Shown piece by piece: positions 1 through 6,516 of a DNA stretch of 7,194 bases (within the stretch, counting starts at the first letter, position 1; every line of letters starts with the position of its first letter). The stretch spans positions 1-7,194 of the forward strand of contig MVCY01000095.1 in assembly GCA_002049985.1 (NCBI GenBank), written 5' to 3'. The position numbers were made by a program, and so were the translations under genes. The notes beneath the pieces are model-generated. The model did not search any database. It had not been told where the DNA came from and saw only the letters and a program-made list of their open reading frames with translations. This DNA comes from Candidatus Latescibacteria bacterium 4484_181. GTDB lineage: Bacteria; Latescibacterota; MVCY01.

Positions 1-232
1 CCTCCTTGAAATCTGGATCTACAGGTTTTATTCCTGTGTACCACTTTCCACCGGTAGGGATAACGGCCTGAACGAGATTCTCGCCTTGCCGAAACTCCTT
101 GGGTCGAATAGCTCCAGGGTAGATGCTCATATCTACCCCCGCGGCAGTGCCCCACTGCTGCCAAGGCCGCTGCTCATTTCCAACCATCCAGGTGCTCACC
201 GCGCTGAGCCAACCGGATGGTAAAAGCTGCAT
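1..232 (-). CDS. Unrecognised partial protein, C-terminus beyond the window edge
   Basis: The minus-strand frame stays open for 77 codons from an ATG at 232 to the window edge, with an in-frame TAA just upstream. The translation begins MQLLPSGWLSAVSTWMVGNE and later contains YPGAIRPKEFRQGENLVQAV and GGKWYTGIKPVDPDFKE. It is rich in Trp, Gly and Pro, looks soluble, has no obvious membrane segment, and reads more like protein than a random frame. I do not recognise the family. The start is uncertain: the ATG at 232 lies inside a long perfect hairpin and has no Shine-Dalgarno site. In-frame GTG and ATG codons further in are alternatives, and the true 5' part could have been lost. It is downstream of and co-directional with the TauE-type gene. 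An open frame of this length could still arise by chance, hence the modest confidence. Confidence 0.4.
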   Translation of the reverse strand, partial: MQLLPSGWLSAVSTWMVGNEQRPWQQWGTAAGVDMSIYPGAIRPKEFRQGENLVQAVIPTGGKWYTGIKPVDPDFKE

Positions 233-259
233 AGCGAAGCAGCGCAGCTTTTACCATCC
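215..259. repeat. Perfect 16-bp inverted repeat (hairpin), loop 13 nt
   Basis: The arm GGATGGTAAAAGCTGC (215-230) and its exact reverse complement (244-259) are separated by 13 nt. The hairpin lies 33 bp beyond the stop codon of the TauE-type gene. It could end that transcript, but neither side carries the U-tract expected of an intrinsic terminator. It also contains the only upstream ATG of the following open frame. It could be a terminator-like structure, or a small palindromic element inserted between the genes. Confidence 0.75.
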
Positions 260-291
260 CAGTTCATTCGGTTCTTATTCGCAAGCCTCAT

Positions 292-1074
292 CTAGATTAC
301 ACCAATAGCTACAGATAGCCCAACGAGCAAAATGACAACTCCAAATATTATCCTTAAAACCCATGCCTTCATCGCTTTTGTAGTTCGTGCACCCAACCAC
401 GAGGAGACTAATGTCACCAGGCCGATTGTTACGAGATAGAACCAGTTTTGAAATCCGTGTATCGACAGGTTAGCTGCCCCGATTCCGGCAACAGGTATCA
501 TCTGCGTGGAAGATGTGCCGATGGCTATGTGCATTGGGTAGGAGAGCGCATTGTAGATGGGCATGTAATAAATGCCCCCACCAAATCCGCAAAGACCAGT
601 GGCTACTCCAGCCAAAAACATCAATACCCCGAGTTTCAGGCCATGCTCCAACTTCTCCACCTGATCCACCGTTACCCTTGCAGATGTCTTGGCTTTGCTC
701 TTTATGGCACAGTACGATGTGTAAATACCGATGAGAATACATGCGACACCGAAGATCACTTTGAGGGTCGCACTCGGAACATACATCGCGATCTGCGTGC
801 CAATTATCACACCAATCGCAGATCCAATAGCAGCTACGAGAAAACCTTTACTGTACACGTGCCTCATTTTGTAATGCGTAATTACACCAGGTATTGTGGC
901 AATCGCTATAACTGCCATATTCACCGCGTAAGCCGATTTGATGGTCAAGCCCAGGAGTGCCATCATCATTGGTATCCTCAGGAAACATCCACCTATGCCA
1001 AGCCAGGTTGCTAAAAAGCCACAAACCGCACCGATGAGCAATATCCACACTACTTTCAGTAATACTGTTTCCAT
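292..1074 (-). CDS. TauE/SafE-family membrane exporter (sulfite/anion permease-like)
   Basis: This 260-aa protein is made almost entirely of hydrophobic segments, as in the TauE/SafE (former DUF81) family of inner-membrane transporters, linked to export of sulfite, sulfoacetate or other small organic anions. The family's two-fold repeat is visible: LGIGGCFLRIP at residues 25-35 and LCGFGGGIYYMP at 161-172, each followed by further membrane spans. A charged linker (about 125-147, KSKAKTSARVTVDQVEKLEH) separates the halves. Length is normal for the family. In the first motif a Cys stands where a third Gly is common. The start ATG has a strong Shine-Dalgarno site (AAAGGAGA) 7 nt upstream and the stop is TAG. 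The substrate cannot be read from sequence, and no taurine or sulfur genes are in view. A leader hairpin upstream may control translation. Its neighbours are a decayed small-gene pair upstream and an unrecognised frame downstream. Confidence 0.9.
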   Translation of the reverse strand: METVLLKVVWILLIGAVCGFLATWLGIGGCFLRIPMMMALLGLTIKSAYAVNMAVIAIATIPGVITHYKMRHVYSKGFLVAAIGSAIGVIIGTQIAMYVPSATLKVIFGVACILIGIYTSYCAIKSKAKTSARVTVDQVEKLEHGLKLGVLMFLAGVATGLCGFGGGIYYMPIYNALSYPMHIAIGTSSTQMIPVAGIGAANLSIHGFQNWFYLVTIGLVTLVSSWLGARTTKAMKAWVLRIIFGVVILLVGLSVAIGVI

Positions 1075-1083
1075 AGTGTAATC

Positions 1084-1137
1084 TCCTTTCCTTCAATGGA
1101 ATTGTTCAGTTAGTTATTAAATGACTGAAGGAAAGGA
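1084..1137 (-). promoter_or_regulatory. Leader hairpin overlapping the TauE-type gene's ribosome-binding site
   Basis: Two perfect 12-bp arms, TGAAGGAAAGGA at 1126-1137 and TCCTTTCCTTCA at 1084-1095 on the plus strand, are separated by 30 nt. In the minus-strand mRNA the 3' arm covers the upstream half of the Shine-Dalgarno site (AAAGGAGA, ending at about 1082), so folding would partly hide it. A second, mutually exclusive 6-bp pairing exists between TTCAGT (minus 1129-1124) and ACTGAA (minus 1110-1105), which consumes part of the 5' arm. This arrangement suggests translational control, but only the base pairing is directly seen. Confidence 0.5.
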
Positions 1138-1282
1138 CTAAGTGCCGATCCACCAACAATGGCATGCTTTTCTTTTCGAATATCTCATTTGAGGTTTTTA
1201 TGGTATTTGTGGTGTACAACGATAGAATTCAGCGATGCCCTTACTCCGTCGGCTGCGACAGTTTGTTAACAGTTCTTTCGAA

Positions 1283-1396
1283 TTACCAATTCTTTTTCAA
1301 ATCGACACGGTCGGTAATTTCTATAACCCCTTCTGCCGGTTCATTAGCTAATCTTAGATACAGGGCATCTACTTCATCGTCGTAGTATACTTCCAT
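1283..1396 (-). CDS. DUF2283-family small protein, probably C-terminally truncated
   Basis: This 37-codon frame is too short for most gene callers. It begins MEVYYDDEVDALYLRLANEP, matching the DUF2283 signature as I recall it (an acidic YD-x-E-x-D-A-L-Y-x-R-L N-terminus). The ATG at 1396 has purine-rich Shine-Dalgarno sequence (AAGGAGAGGGAG) just upstream. Family members usually continue with an acidic, Gly-containing segment ending near GIEIL, about 60-70 residues in all. Here the frame stops after DRVDLKKNW. One extra base near 1300 would instead give a tail reading VDFEKELVIRKN, so a small deletion may have truncated it. It overlaps the end of the upstream DUF4258-like frame by 23 nt, as in translationally coupled pairs. 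DUF2283 proteins are often found next to DUF4258 proteins in toxin-antitoxin-like pairs, and this one would be the antitoxin-like member. Function is unproven. Confidence 0.65.
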   Translation of the reverse strand: MEVYYDDEVDALYLRLANEPAEGVIEITDRVDLKKNW

Positions 1397-1613
1397 TTTT
1401 TCTCCCTCTCCTTAAAGGGTAATCCATTATTAGAGTCACTAAATAGCCTTCTACCGAAAGGACAATCTTTCATCGATACTTGAGGCCTTGAACATCTTGT
1501 ACAATCTCTTGATTGCCTCGAACTAATTCCTTTTCTTCGAGAATCTTTTCGACTGTCGCGTCTGGGATATCATACCATTTTGCTCTTCTCCTCGCATGAG
1601 GAGAAAATTTGAT
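1374..1613 (-). pseudogene. DUF4258-like small protein gene, start codon lost and internal stop
   Basis: This 79-codon minus-strand frame reads IKFSPHARRRAKWYDIPDAT at its N-terminus, then EKILEEKELVRG, and ends with KIVLSVEGYLVTLIMDYPLR. The order FSPHARRR, a helix, then a strand with a late V-T-x-I-x-x-Y-P-L motif is typical of DUF4258-like proteins. Two lesions are visible. First, the codon at the expected start (1613-1611) is ATC, yet an AGGGA motif lies exactly 7 nt upstream and no ATG, GTG or TTG occurs in frame back to the preceding gene's stop. Second, an in-frame TGA (1472-1470) splits the protein between LKYR and KIVLSV, where protein-like sequence clearly continues. The frame ends 23 nt inside the DUF2283 gene. 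It looks like the inactivated toxin-like half of a two-gene module. Recoding of TGA is less likely, because the epimerase gene here ends in TGA. Confidence 0.65.
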
Positions 1614-1682
1614 CTTATATTCCCTGCTTAACGTATCTATCGAGCCAACAGGTTTCCGCCTATGAAAAGTCCAGAGAGCTTT

Positions 1683-2570
1683 TTATCGGTCTGTCAAAAT
1701 ATCTCCAGGTTGGAGTTTCGTAGCGGAAGAGACTATCTTTCCTAAGATGTCCGAATCCACGTAAACGTTGGTTTCATCGACACCCTGGGTATAATAATCG
1801 GCATCTGTCTCGATCTGGCCCTTTCGGAATGCCTCTGCATACATAGCTCGTAGCTCTCTCAATACCTGGCGTTGCTGTGCCCTTATGCTCTTCAGCCCAG
1901 AGAGATCTCCGTGAAGTACCTCAACTCCTGGAGGAATAACCGTCAACCGGTCAGCAGTAAGAATGGAATTCCTGATCACTACGTTGTCACCGGCCACCAC
2001 ATTTTCCAGCCTGGAGTTCTCCACGGTGCAGTCTTCCCCTAAGGCGCTGTGAACTATCCTCACCTCACCTAAGATATGACAGTTTCTGCCAATCTTCATC
2101 CTGGGGTTGGGACCCAGGTCGATAAAGACGGTACCAAGGATAACAGTGCCATGACCAATTTTCCAGACGGAGTCCACATCATCAATCCAGGAGTTTTCGA
2201 AATCGCCCATCTGGGTCACACCCCGTTGGTTGAGGATCTTGCGCACCCGAGACTGCAGACTTTCTTTGGTGGCCAAAAGCTCCTCCGGGGTGTTAAAAGC
2301 CAGTACTTGATCCGCATCTTCAACCTCCACCGCTATCACCTTAAACAGGTGGTTTCCCGAGCAATCCACTGCATTACTCAAAATGGAGACGGCATCGGTC
2401 AAATACTCTTCTTGCTGGGCATTGTTGCTGGAGAGTCTTGGCAAGGCATAGTAGTATGCGTCAGCGGTAAAAAGATAGACCGAGGTGTTGACCTGAAAAG
2501 TTCTCTGTTCAAGCTCTTCTGCTGTAAGCTGAGTGATTCTCCCATCTCTCTCTCTGACAGTAAAGACCAA
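1683..2570 (-). CDS. C-terminal part of the split double nucleotidyltransferase (end of second NTase domain plus beta-helix)
   Basis: This frame is the continuation of the 1078-codon frame upstream, in the -1 register. Read from the TTG at 2570 it is 295 codons, but the frame is open back to 2636, and starting at this TTG would begin in mid-domain. Residues 26-65 contain the second half of a GlmU-like pyrophosphorylase: QVNTSVYLF (compare INTGIYVF) and SSNNAQQEEYLTD (compare NNNAQGEYYLTD). Residues 90-120 resemble the GlmU helical arm leading to RGVTQMGD. From about 128 to 225 there is a left-handed beta-helix with hexapeptide-like turns (IGHGTVILGTVFI, IGRNCHILGEV, LGEDCTVENSRL, VAGDNVVIRNSIL). 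The C-terminus (225-295) is partly helical and ends after GDILTDR at TAA. The acetyltransferase motifs of true GlmU are not recognised. The intact gene would encode about 1317 aa. Confidence 0.8.
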   Translation of the reverse strand: MVFTVRERDGRITQLTAEELEQRTFQVNTSVYLFTADAYYYALPRLSSNNAQQEEYLTDAVSILSNAVDCSGNHLFKVIAVEVEDADQVLAFNTPEELLATKESLQSRVRKILNQRGVTQMGDFENSWIDDVDSVWKIGHGTVILGTVFIDLGPNPRMKIGRNCHILGEVRIVHSALGEDCTVENSRLENVVAGDNVVIRNSILTADRLTVIPPGVEVLHGDLSGLKSIRAQQRQVLRELRAMYAEAFRKGQIETDADYYTQGVDETNVYVDSDILGKIVSSATKLQPGDILTDR

Positions 2571-5500
2571 ATCTTCATCATCTCCAGCATCTCTTGATTG
2601 GAGAAGTTCCCGTCCATTCGTTTCTCCTTCAACAACTCACAAAGCAGCATCTTTTTGGTAATATCGCTCTTCTCCACAATGCTGTCCAAGGTCCCATCCG
2701 ACTTATACACAACTCTACCGGCGTTGGGCCATCTGGTCTTGGAGGCAACGAGCACAGCGGCGTCGGCATTGCTCCGTCTATACTCCTCTACAAATCTCTT
2801 TATGGCCTCCGGAGCTATAACCTTATCCCCTGCCACAACCATTATGTGGCCACGGTAGTCTTTCTTTTTCAAAATATAGGCGGCTTGTTTGGCAGCATGT
2901 CCTGTCCCCAACCGCTTGGGCTGGTATGTGAAAACTATATCTTTATACTCTCGGGCCACTTGTTCCACCACCTCTTCCCCCAGTCGTCCCACCACAACAA
3001 CCTGCTGTCGGAAGCCACACCTTCTATAGACCTCTATTGCCCTGTTGATGGCTGGTTTTGATCCAAGCAGATAAGTAACTTTTGGCATATCCGCTGAACG
3101 CATCCTCACCCCGTCGCCAGCGCCCAAGATCACCGCCACATTGTCAGTAACAAATCTGGCTCTCTTTTCTGGAAACTTATTAATGACTTTGATCGCCTCA
3201 ATAAGCCACTGGGCCTTCTTGCTCTCTACATCTTTCCCATCCAGTTGAATTCGTTCTGCGTCTAAATCTACTAATAGATTTCCTCGCCCTTTCAGTTCCA
3301 TCAAGCCACTCCACACCTCGGGGCTGTATCTCTGAAGATACTCCAGCAGTTCATCATCACCAGTGCCTTTTATCGCTACAATACTGTCGCCACTGGTTAC
3401 ACAGGCGGTCAATAGATCTGCCTCTCGGACCTGGGGAAAAATCTGCTTTGCCTCTTGCACTGTTCCCGCCTCAAGGCAGGAAAAGTCCACTACGCTTCCG
3501 GGGCCAAGTTTCTCTCTTATGAGAACGGCGCTGTCAACAATGCTTATTGCCTTGGGACTGCTCTCTACAACACTTTCCTTAACCAAGGAGTCGGCTATGC
3601 GGGCGTTGCGTCCCACCCGGCTGTTCTGGATTACCGAATTATGTATCTGCGTCCAGCCATCGACATAGATATCCCCAGCCAGGACAACCTTTCCGCCCAG
3701 ATCTGCAAAATCCTGGAATCCAGGCAGGGCACCGGGTCTCTGTTGCTTCAGTTCGTTTATATATCTCTTGCAGAAGCTCTTGGCTCCACCGAATTGGGCC
3801 ACTGCCTCCAGCAGTGCCGTCAAAAATGCCTTTATCCTTCTGCTGGTGAATATCTCACTTCCTGGCCTTATAGTGACCGCATACACATGCTCCAGCATTT
3901 TTCCCTCTCCGTCCAGGTCTAACAGCTCCACACCCGAGGGAACTGGAGGAACGTATCTACGAGGCCGAGGGATTCTAATCACACTTCCGTCAGGGGCAAT
4001 CCTCACTACAACTCCGTGGACTTTCTCACCTTCTTCCACATCCACTCCCATCACAGAAGCATAACTGAGAGAAGCACTGGAGCCGATATTTCCGTTAACT
4101 ACCACTGTATCTTCCAAGTTTGAATTTTCACCTATCACTAAATAGTCTAATCCTCGACGATTTTCCCGCACCCGCCGTTTTCTATCGGGAGGGTCAAATG
4201 GATAGAAAAAGTAGTTATAAACTTCGGCATTTTTAAGCGACGCTCCCGCTTTAATCCTTATATCCCCCTGGAGGCAAATTTCTCCTTCGAAACTCACCCC
4301 TGGCTCGATATTGGCTATGTCAAATCCTCCACCCACCCAAAATCTGGTGCCAGGAGAAACATTCACCCCCCTCCGTTGCAGCTTGCGGGTGAAGATCTCA
4401 TTTTCAAAAACCGCACCCACTCTGGTGTCGGTTCGGAAATCGTATCCTTCGCCTATACCCCCAAACAGCATAGCGAGATTCACCGGATCACCTTTTGCTT
4501 TCACCTCCTTGGCTATCTCTGGAAGATAGTATTCGCCGTTGGGGTGGCGTTCAAGGACATAAAGTTTCTCCTCTGTCTCCCATAGTTTTCTGCATTTAGT
4601 GACCCGTTGAAGCTCTTCCCGTGAGAATTTCCTTCCACCCAGGACTATGTTCTCCCCCGGGTTCATCTTTTGAAGCTTCTCATTAGGAAACACGGCTATC
4701 TCTCTGCCCTTTTGGTCCTCGATCACCCTGCCATAGTTAGAGGCATCTAAGTCTCTGATAGTTTTGAGCATAATCTCTTTGTTCATAACCACCAGGCCGG
4801 TGTTTCTCTCTACTATTGCGTGCAGATAATCCGTAGAGACTGGGTACTCTATGCCCCTAACCTCCAGGGCGCCTATTTCTTCTCTCTCCTTCTCGGTTCT
4901 GCCGATATCCCCTTGCTCCTTTACATCGAAGAATTCGTCTGTCCTGGGGTCCCAAACGATCAGCTTGTCATCGCCAAGTCGCAGACGGCGCTGTTCAATC
5001 TGCTCTTTGGTCAAGCTAATCCTCCCGTGCTCGAGACACTCTCTCCATCTTCCATAATTGAAAGGGTCACCGGCGATGGCCGAAATCAGAGTGAATTTCC
5101 TTCTGCTTTTTATATGTTCCAGCACAACTTTCTTAAACTCCTCAGTGGGAATTGTGGGTACATCACCAAAACAGACCAAGATGTATTCGATCTGTGAGTT
5201 TTCTCTAAGTATTTCTTTGCCCTCTTCGGCCACCGCTGTTGCTCCTGTTCCTCTATCTCCCCCAGGGTTATCGAAGAAGATCTCCACAGCTCCGCCCCTT
5301 CTGTCTACCAACCGTTTCATATCCACATAGGCCTGGTAGACAATCTTATCCCTGTCAGAAACACAAGCCTCCTTGCTCCTCTTAGGCTTTTCTCCCACTG
5401 AAAGCAAAACCTTCTCAACCACACCACCCTCAATAAGATAATCGAAGATAATATCCAAGTAGGGTCGTCTCCAGAACAGATCGCGCATTGCCGGTTTGGC

Positions 5501-5635
5501 GATCGTATCCAAGAAGGCGTCGAATCTGGTCCACATTGGAGTAGAGCGGAATCCAGAACCTCCTGCTGGGATCACCGCTACTACTTTCTTAGCCAAGCCA
5601 GCCTGCTCATATTCTTTCTGAACATCCACTGCCAT
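2399..5635 (-). CDS. Giant GlmU-like double sugar-phosphate nucleotidyltransferase, frameshifted near its 3' part
   Basis: The ATG at 5635 (AAAGGG about 9 nt upstream) opens 1078 codons. Only the first roughly 1000-1018 residues belong to the protein; the last 60 or so are out-of-frame read-through. Domain 1 (about 17-300) is a nucleotidyltransferase: IPAGGSGFR at 22-30, AKPAM at 46-50, GDRGTGATA at 126-134, CFGDVP at 155-160 with the expected metal-binding Asp, NYGRW at 193-197 and ERNTGLVVM at 276-284. Hexapeptide-like beta-helix segments follow at about 420-530 and 645-725. Domain 2 starts at about 830 and is closer to GlmU: VILGAGDGVRMRSADMPKV at 835-853, RLGTGHAAKQA at 908-918, VVAGDK at 933-938, NAGRVV at 971-976 and IVEKSD at 986-991. 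Such enzymes join a sugar 1-phosphate to an NTP, releasing pyrophosphate; substrates are unknown. No signal peptide is seen, so it is probably cytoplasmic. A TTGACA promoter precedes it. Confidence 0.85.
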   Translation of the reverse strand: MAVDVQKEYEQAGLAKKVVAVIPAGGSGFRSTPMWTRFDAFLDTIAKPAMRDLFWRRPYLDIIFDYLIEGGVVEKVLLSVGEKPKRSKEACVSDRDKIVYQAYVDMKRLVDRRGGAVEIFFDNPGGDRGTGATAVAEEGKEILRENSQIEYILVCFGDVPTIPTEEFKKVVLEHIKSRRKFTLISAIAGDPFNYGRWRECLEHGRISLTKEQIEQRRLRLGDDKLIVWDPRTDEFFDVKEQGDIGRTEKEREEIGALEVRGIEYPVSTDYLHAIVERNTGLVVMNKEIMLKTIRDLDASNYGRVIEDQKGREIAVFPNEKLQKMNPGENIVLGGRKFSREELQRVTKCRKLWETEEKLYVLERHPNGEYYLPEIAKEVKAKGDPVNLAMLFGGIGEGYDFRTDTRVGAVFENEIFTRKLQRRGVNVSPGTRFWVGGGFDIANIEPGVSFEGEICLQGDIRIKAGASLKNAEVYNYFFYPFDPPDRKRRVRENRRGLDYLVIGENSNLEDTVVVNGNIGSSASLSYASVMGVDVEEGEKVHGVVVRIAPDGSVIRIPRPRRYVPPVPSGVELLDLDGEGKMLEHVYAVTIRPGSEIFTSRRIKAFLTALLEAVAQFGGAKSFCKRYINELKQQRPGALPGFQDFADLGGKVVLAGDIYVDGWTQIHNSVIQNSRVGRNARIADSLVKESVVESSPKAISIVDSAVLIREKLGPGSVVDFSCLEAGTVQEAKQIFPQVREADLLTACVTSGDSIVAIKGTGDDELLEYLQRYSPEVWSGLMELKGRGNLLVDLDAERIQLDGKDVESKKAQWLIEAIKVINKFPEKRARFVTDNVAVILGAGDGVRMRSADMPKVTYLLGSKPAINRAIEVYRRCGFRQQVVVVGRLGEEVVEQVAREYKDIVFTYQPKRLGTGHAAKQAAYILKKKDYRGHIMVVAGDKVIAPEAIKRFVEEYRRSNADAAVLVASKTRWPNAGRVVYKSDGTLDSIVEKSDITKKMLLCELLKEKRMDGNFSNQEMLEMMKIWSLLSEREMGESLSLQQKSLNRELFRSTPRSIFLPLTHTTMPCQDSPATMPSKKSI

Positions 5636-5706
5636 TTCCCTGTATCCCTTTAATTATATGGTTAAGGCGAAGATCCTGTGAAATGAAGTCCTGAAAGATA
5701 CTAATA

Positions 5707-5735
5707 AAAATAAGTTTGACTCTTCGTTTTGTCAA
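5707..5735 (-). promoter_or_regulatory. Predicted sigma70-type promoter of the double nucleotidyltransferase gene
   Basis: On the minus strand a perfect -35 TTGACA (5735-5730) is followed by a 17-nt spacer and TATTTT (5712-5707) as the -10 box, a four-of-six match. It lies in the 153-bp gap between the epimerase stop and the ATG at 5635, giving a leader of roughly 65 nt. The gene could therefore be transcribed separately from the epimerase. Confidence 0.5.
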
Positions 5736-5788
5736 GGGAATTCTCACCAATCAACCAAAAGATGAAGCATTCGGTGTAGCGGGACTGT

Positions 5789-6448
5789 TCACGGGGACGG
5801 TCTTCGCCGCTGTCCGTATCTGCCATGGTATCTGTCCCACCATTTTTCAATCTCTTTTGGTGGCAACTCCTTTGGGTTCCCCCGAAGCAGCGCCAGATGT
5901 ACAGTTTTGGCTACATCCTCTACCATCACCGCCGCCTTCAGGGCAGCAGTCGGTGAGGGGCCGAAGGTGAAGACGCCGTGGTTTTTCAGCAGCACTGCTG
6001 GAGCTCTGGTCATCGCTGCCACGATCGCCTGCCCAATGTTGTCGCCTTGATTGTCAGCATAATCTGTGCAGGGAATCTCTCCCCCAAACTCATCGGCTAT
6101 CGCCGTCAGATAGGGGCGAATGGGCTGCCCTAAGGCTGCAAAACTGGTAGCATAGTTGGAATGGGTGTGAACAACGCCATTGATATCAGGTCGGTGCCTA
6201 TAGATGTAAAGGTGGTTGCCCAGGTCAACGGAAGGTTTAAGGTCACCCTCAACCACCTTGCCCTGCGAATCGGTCACTACCATATCGGTTGGCCTCATCT
6301 CCTCAAATCTCATCCCACTGGGTTTAATCACCACATATCCGGTTTCCGGATCTCGACCGCTCACATTCCCACTGGTCATGGTCACCAACCTTTGCTTCGG
6401 TAGCTCCAAATTCATCCGCCAAACTTCCTCTTTTAACTGCTCCAACAT
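5789..6448 (-). CDS. araD: L-ribulose-5-phosphate 4-epimerase (AraD-type, class II aldolase family)
   Basis: This 219-aa protein belongs to the class II aldolase/adducin family and is closest by eye to AraD/UlaF/SgbE epimerases, which interconvert L-ribulose 5-phosphate and D-xylulose 5-phosphate using a divalent metal. It opens MLEQLKEEVWRMNLELPK (E. coli AraD: MLEDLKRQVLEANLALPK). TSGNVS (25-30), IKPSG (41-45), KPSVD (71-75) and VHTHS (93-97) follow in order. Predicted metal ligands are D75, H94, H96 and H157 (KNHGVF). The epimerase acid/base residues appear conserved as D119 (IADEFGGEIPC) and Y211 near the C-terminus (HGRYGQ), which favours epimerase over fuculose-phosphate aldolase. An ATG 33 nt further upstream is in frame, but the internal ATG matches the family start and has GGGAGGG 5 nt before it. 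A near-consensus promoter lies just upstream. The stop is TGA. It could supply or drain pentose phosphates next to a nucleotide-sugar enzyme, but no other arabinose genes are visible. Confidence 0.87.
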   Translation of the reverse strand: MLEQLKEEVWRMNLELPKQRLVTMTSGNVSGRDPETGYVVIKPSGMRFEEMRPTDMVVTDSQGKVVEGDLKPSVDLGNHLYIYRHRPDINGVVHTHSNYATSFAALGQPIRPYLTAIADEFGGEIPCTDYADNQGDNIGQAIVAAMTRAPAVLLKNHGVFTFGPSPTAALKAAVMVEDVAKTVHLALLRGNPKELPPKEIEKWWDRYHGRYGQRRRPSP

Positions 6449-6516
6449 CTTTCCCTCCCTTTTGAAATATTCTGTATCCAAGTCCTATCGTCCTCATTCG
6501 CTGCTTCGAAGAGATA

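Noticed and set aside
448..1014. Long plus-strand open frame of 188 codons
   Set aside because: It lies antisense to the clear TauE/SafE-type membrane protein, has a His/Cys/Arg-rich composition with no recognisable motif, and lacks a ribosome-binding site.
1586..1605. Palindrome TTCTCCTC-gcat-GAGGAGAA
   Set aside because: It sits within the codons for FSPHARRR of the DUF4258-like frame and has no U-tract, so the sequence is explained by coding constraint. An operator role is possible but unsupported.
2076..3061. Plus-strand open frames of 155-173 codons across the nucleotidyltransferase gene
   Set aside because: They are antisense to conserved domain 2 motifs and look like complementary-strand shadows.
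1683..5635. Calling the large gene glmU
   Set aside because: It is far longer than GlmU (about 450-460 aa), has two nucleotidyltransferase domains, and the GlmU acetyltransferase motifs were not seen.
5789..6481. Longer start for the epimerase at 6481
   Set aside because: It would add 11 residues absent from AraD relatives, and the GGGAGGG site is placed for the internal ATG at 6448.
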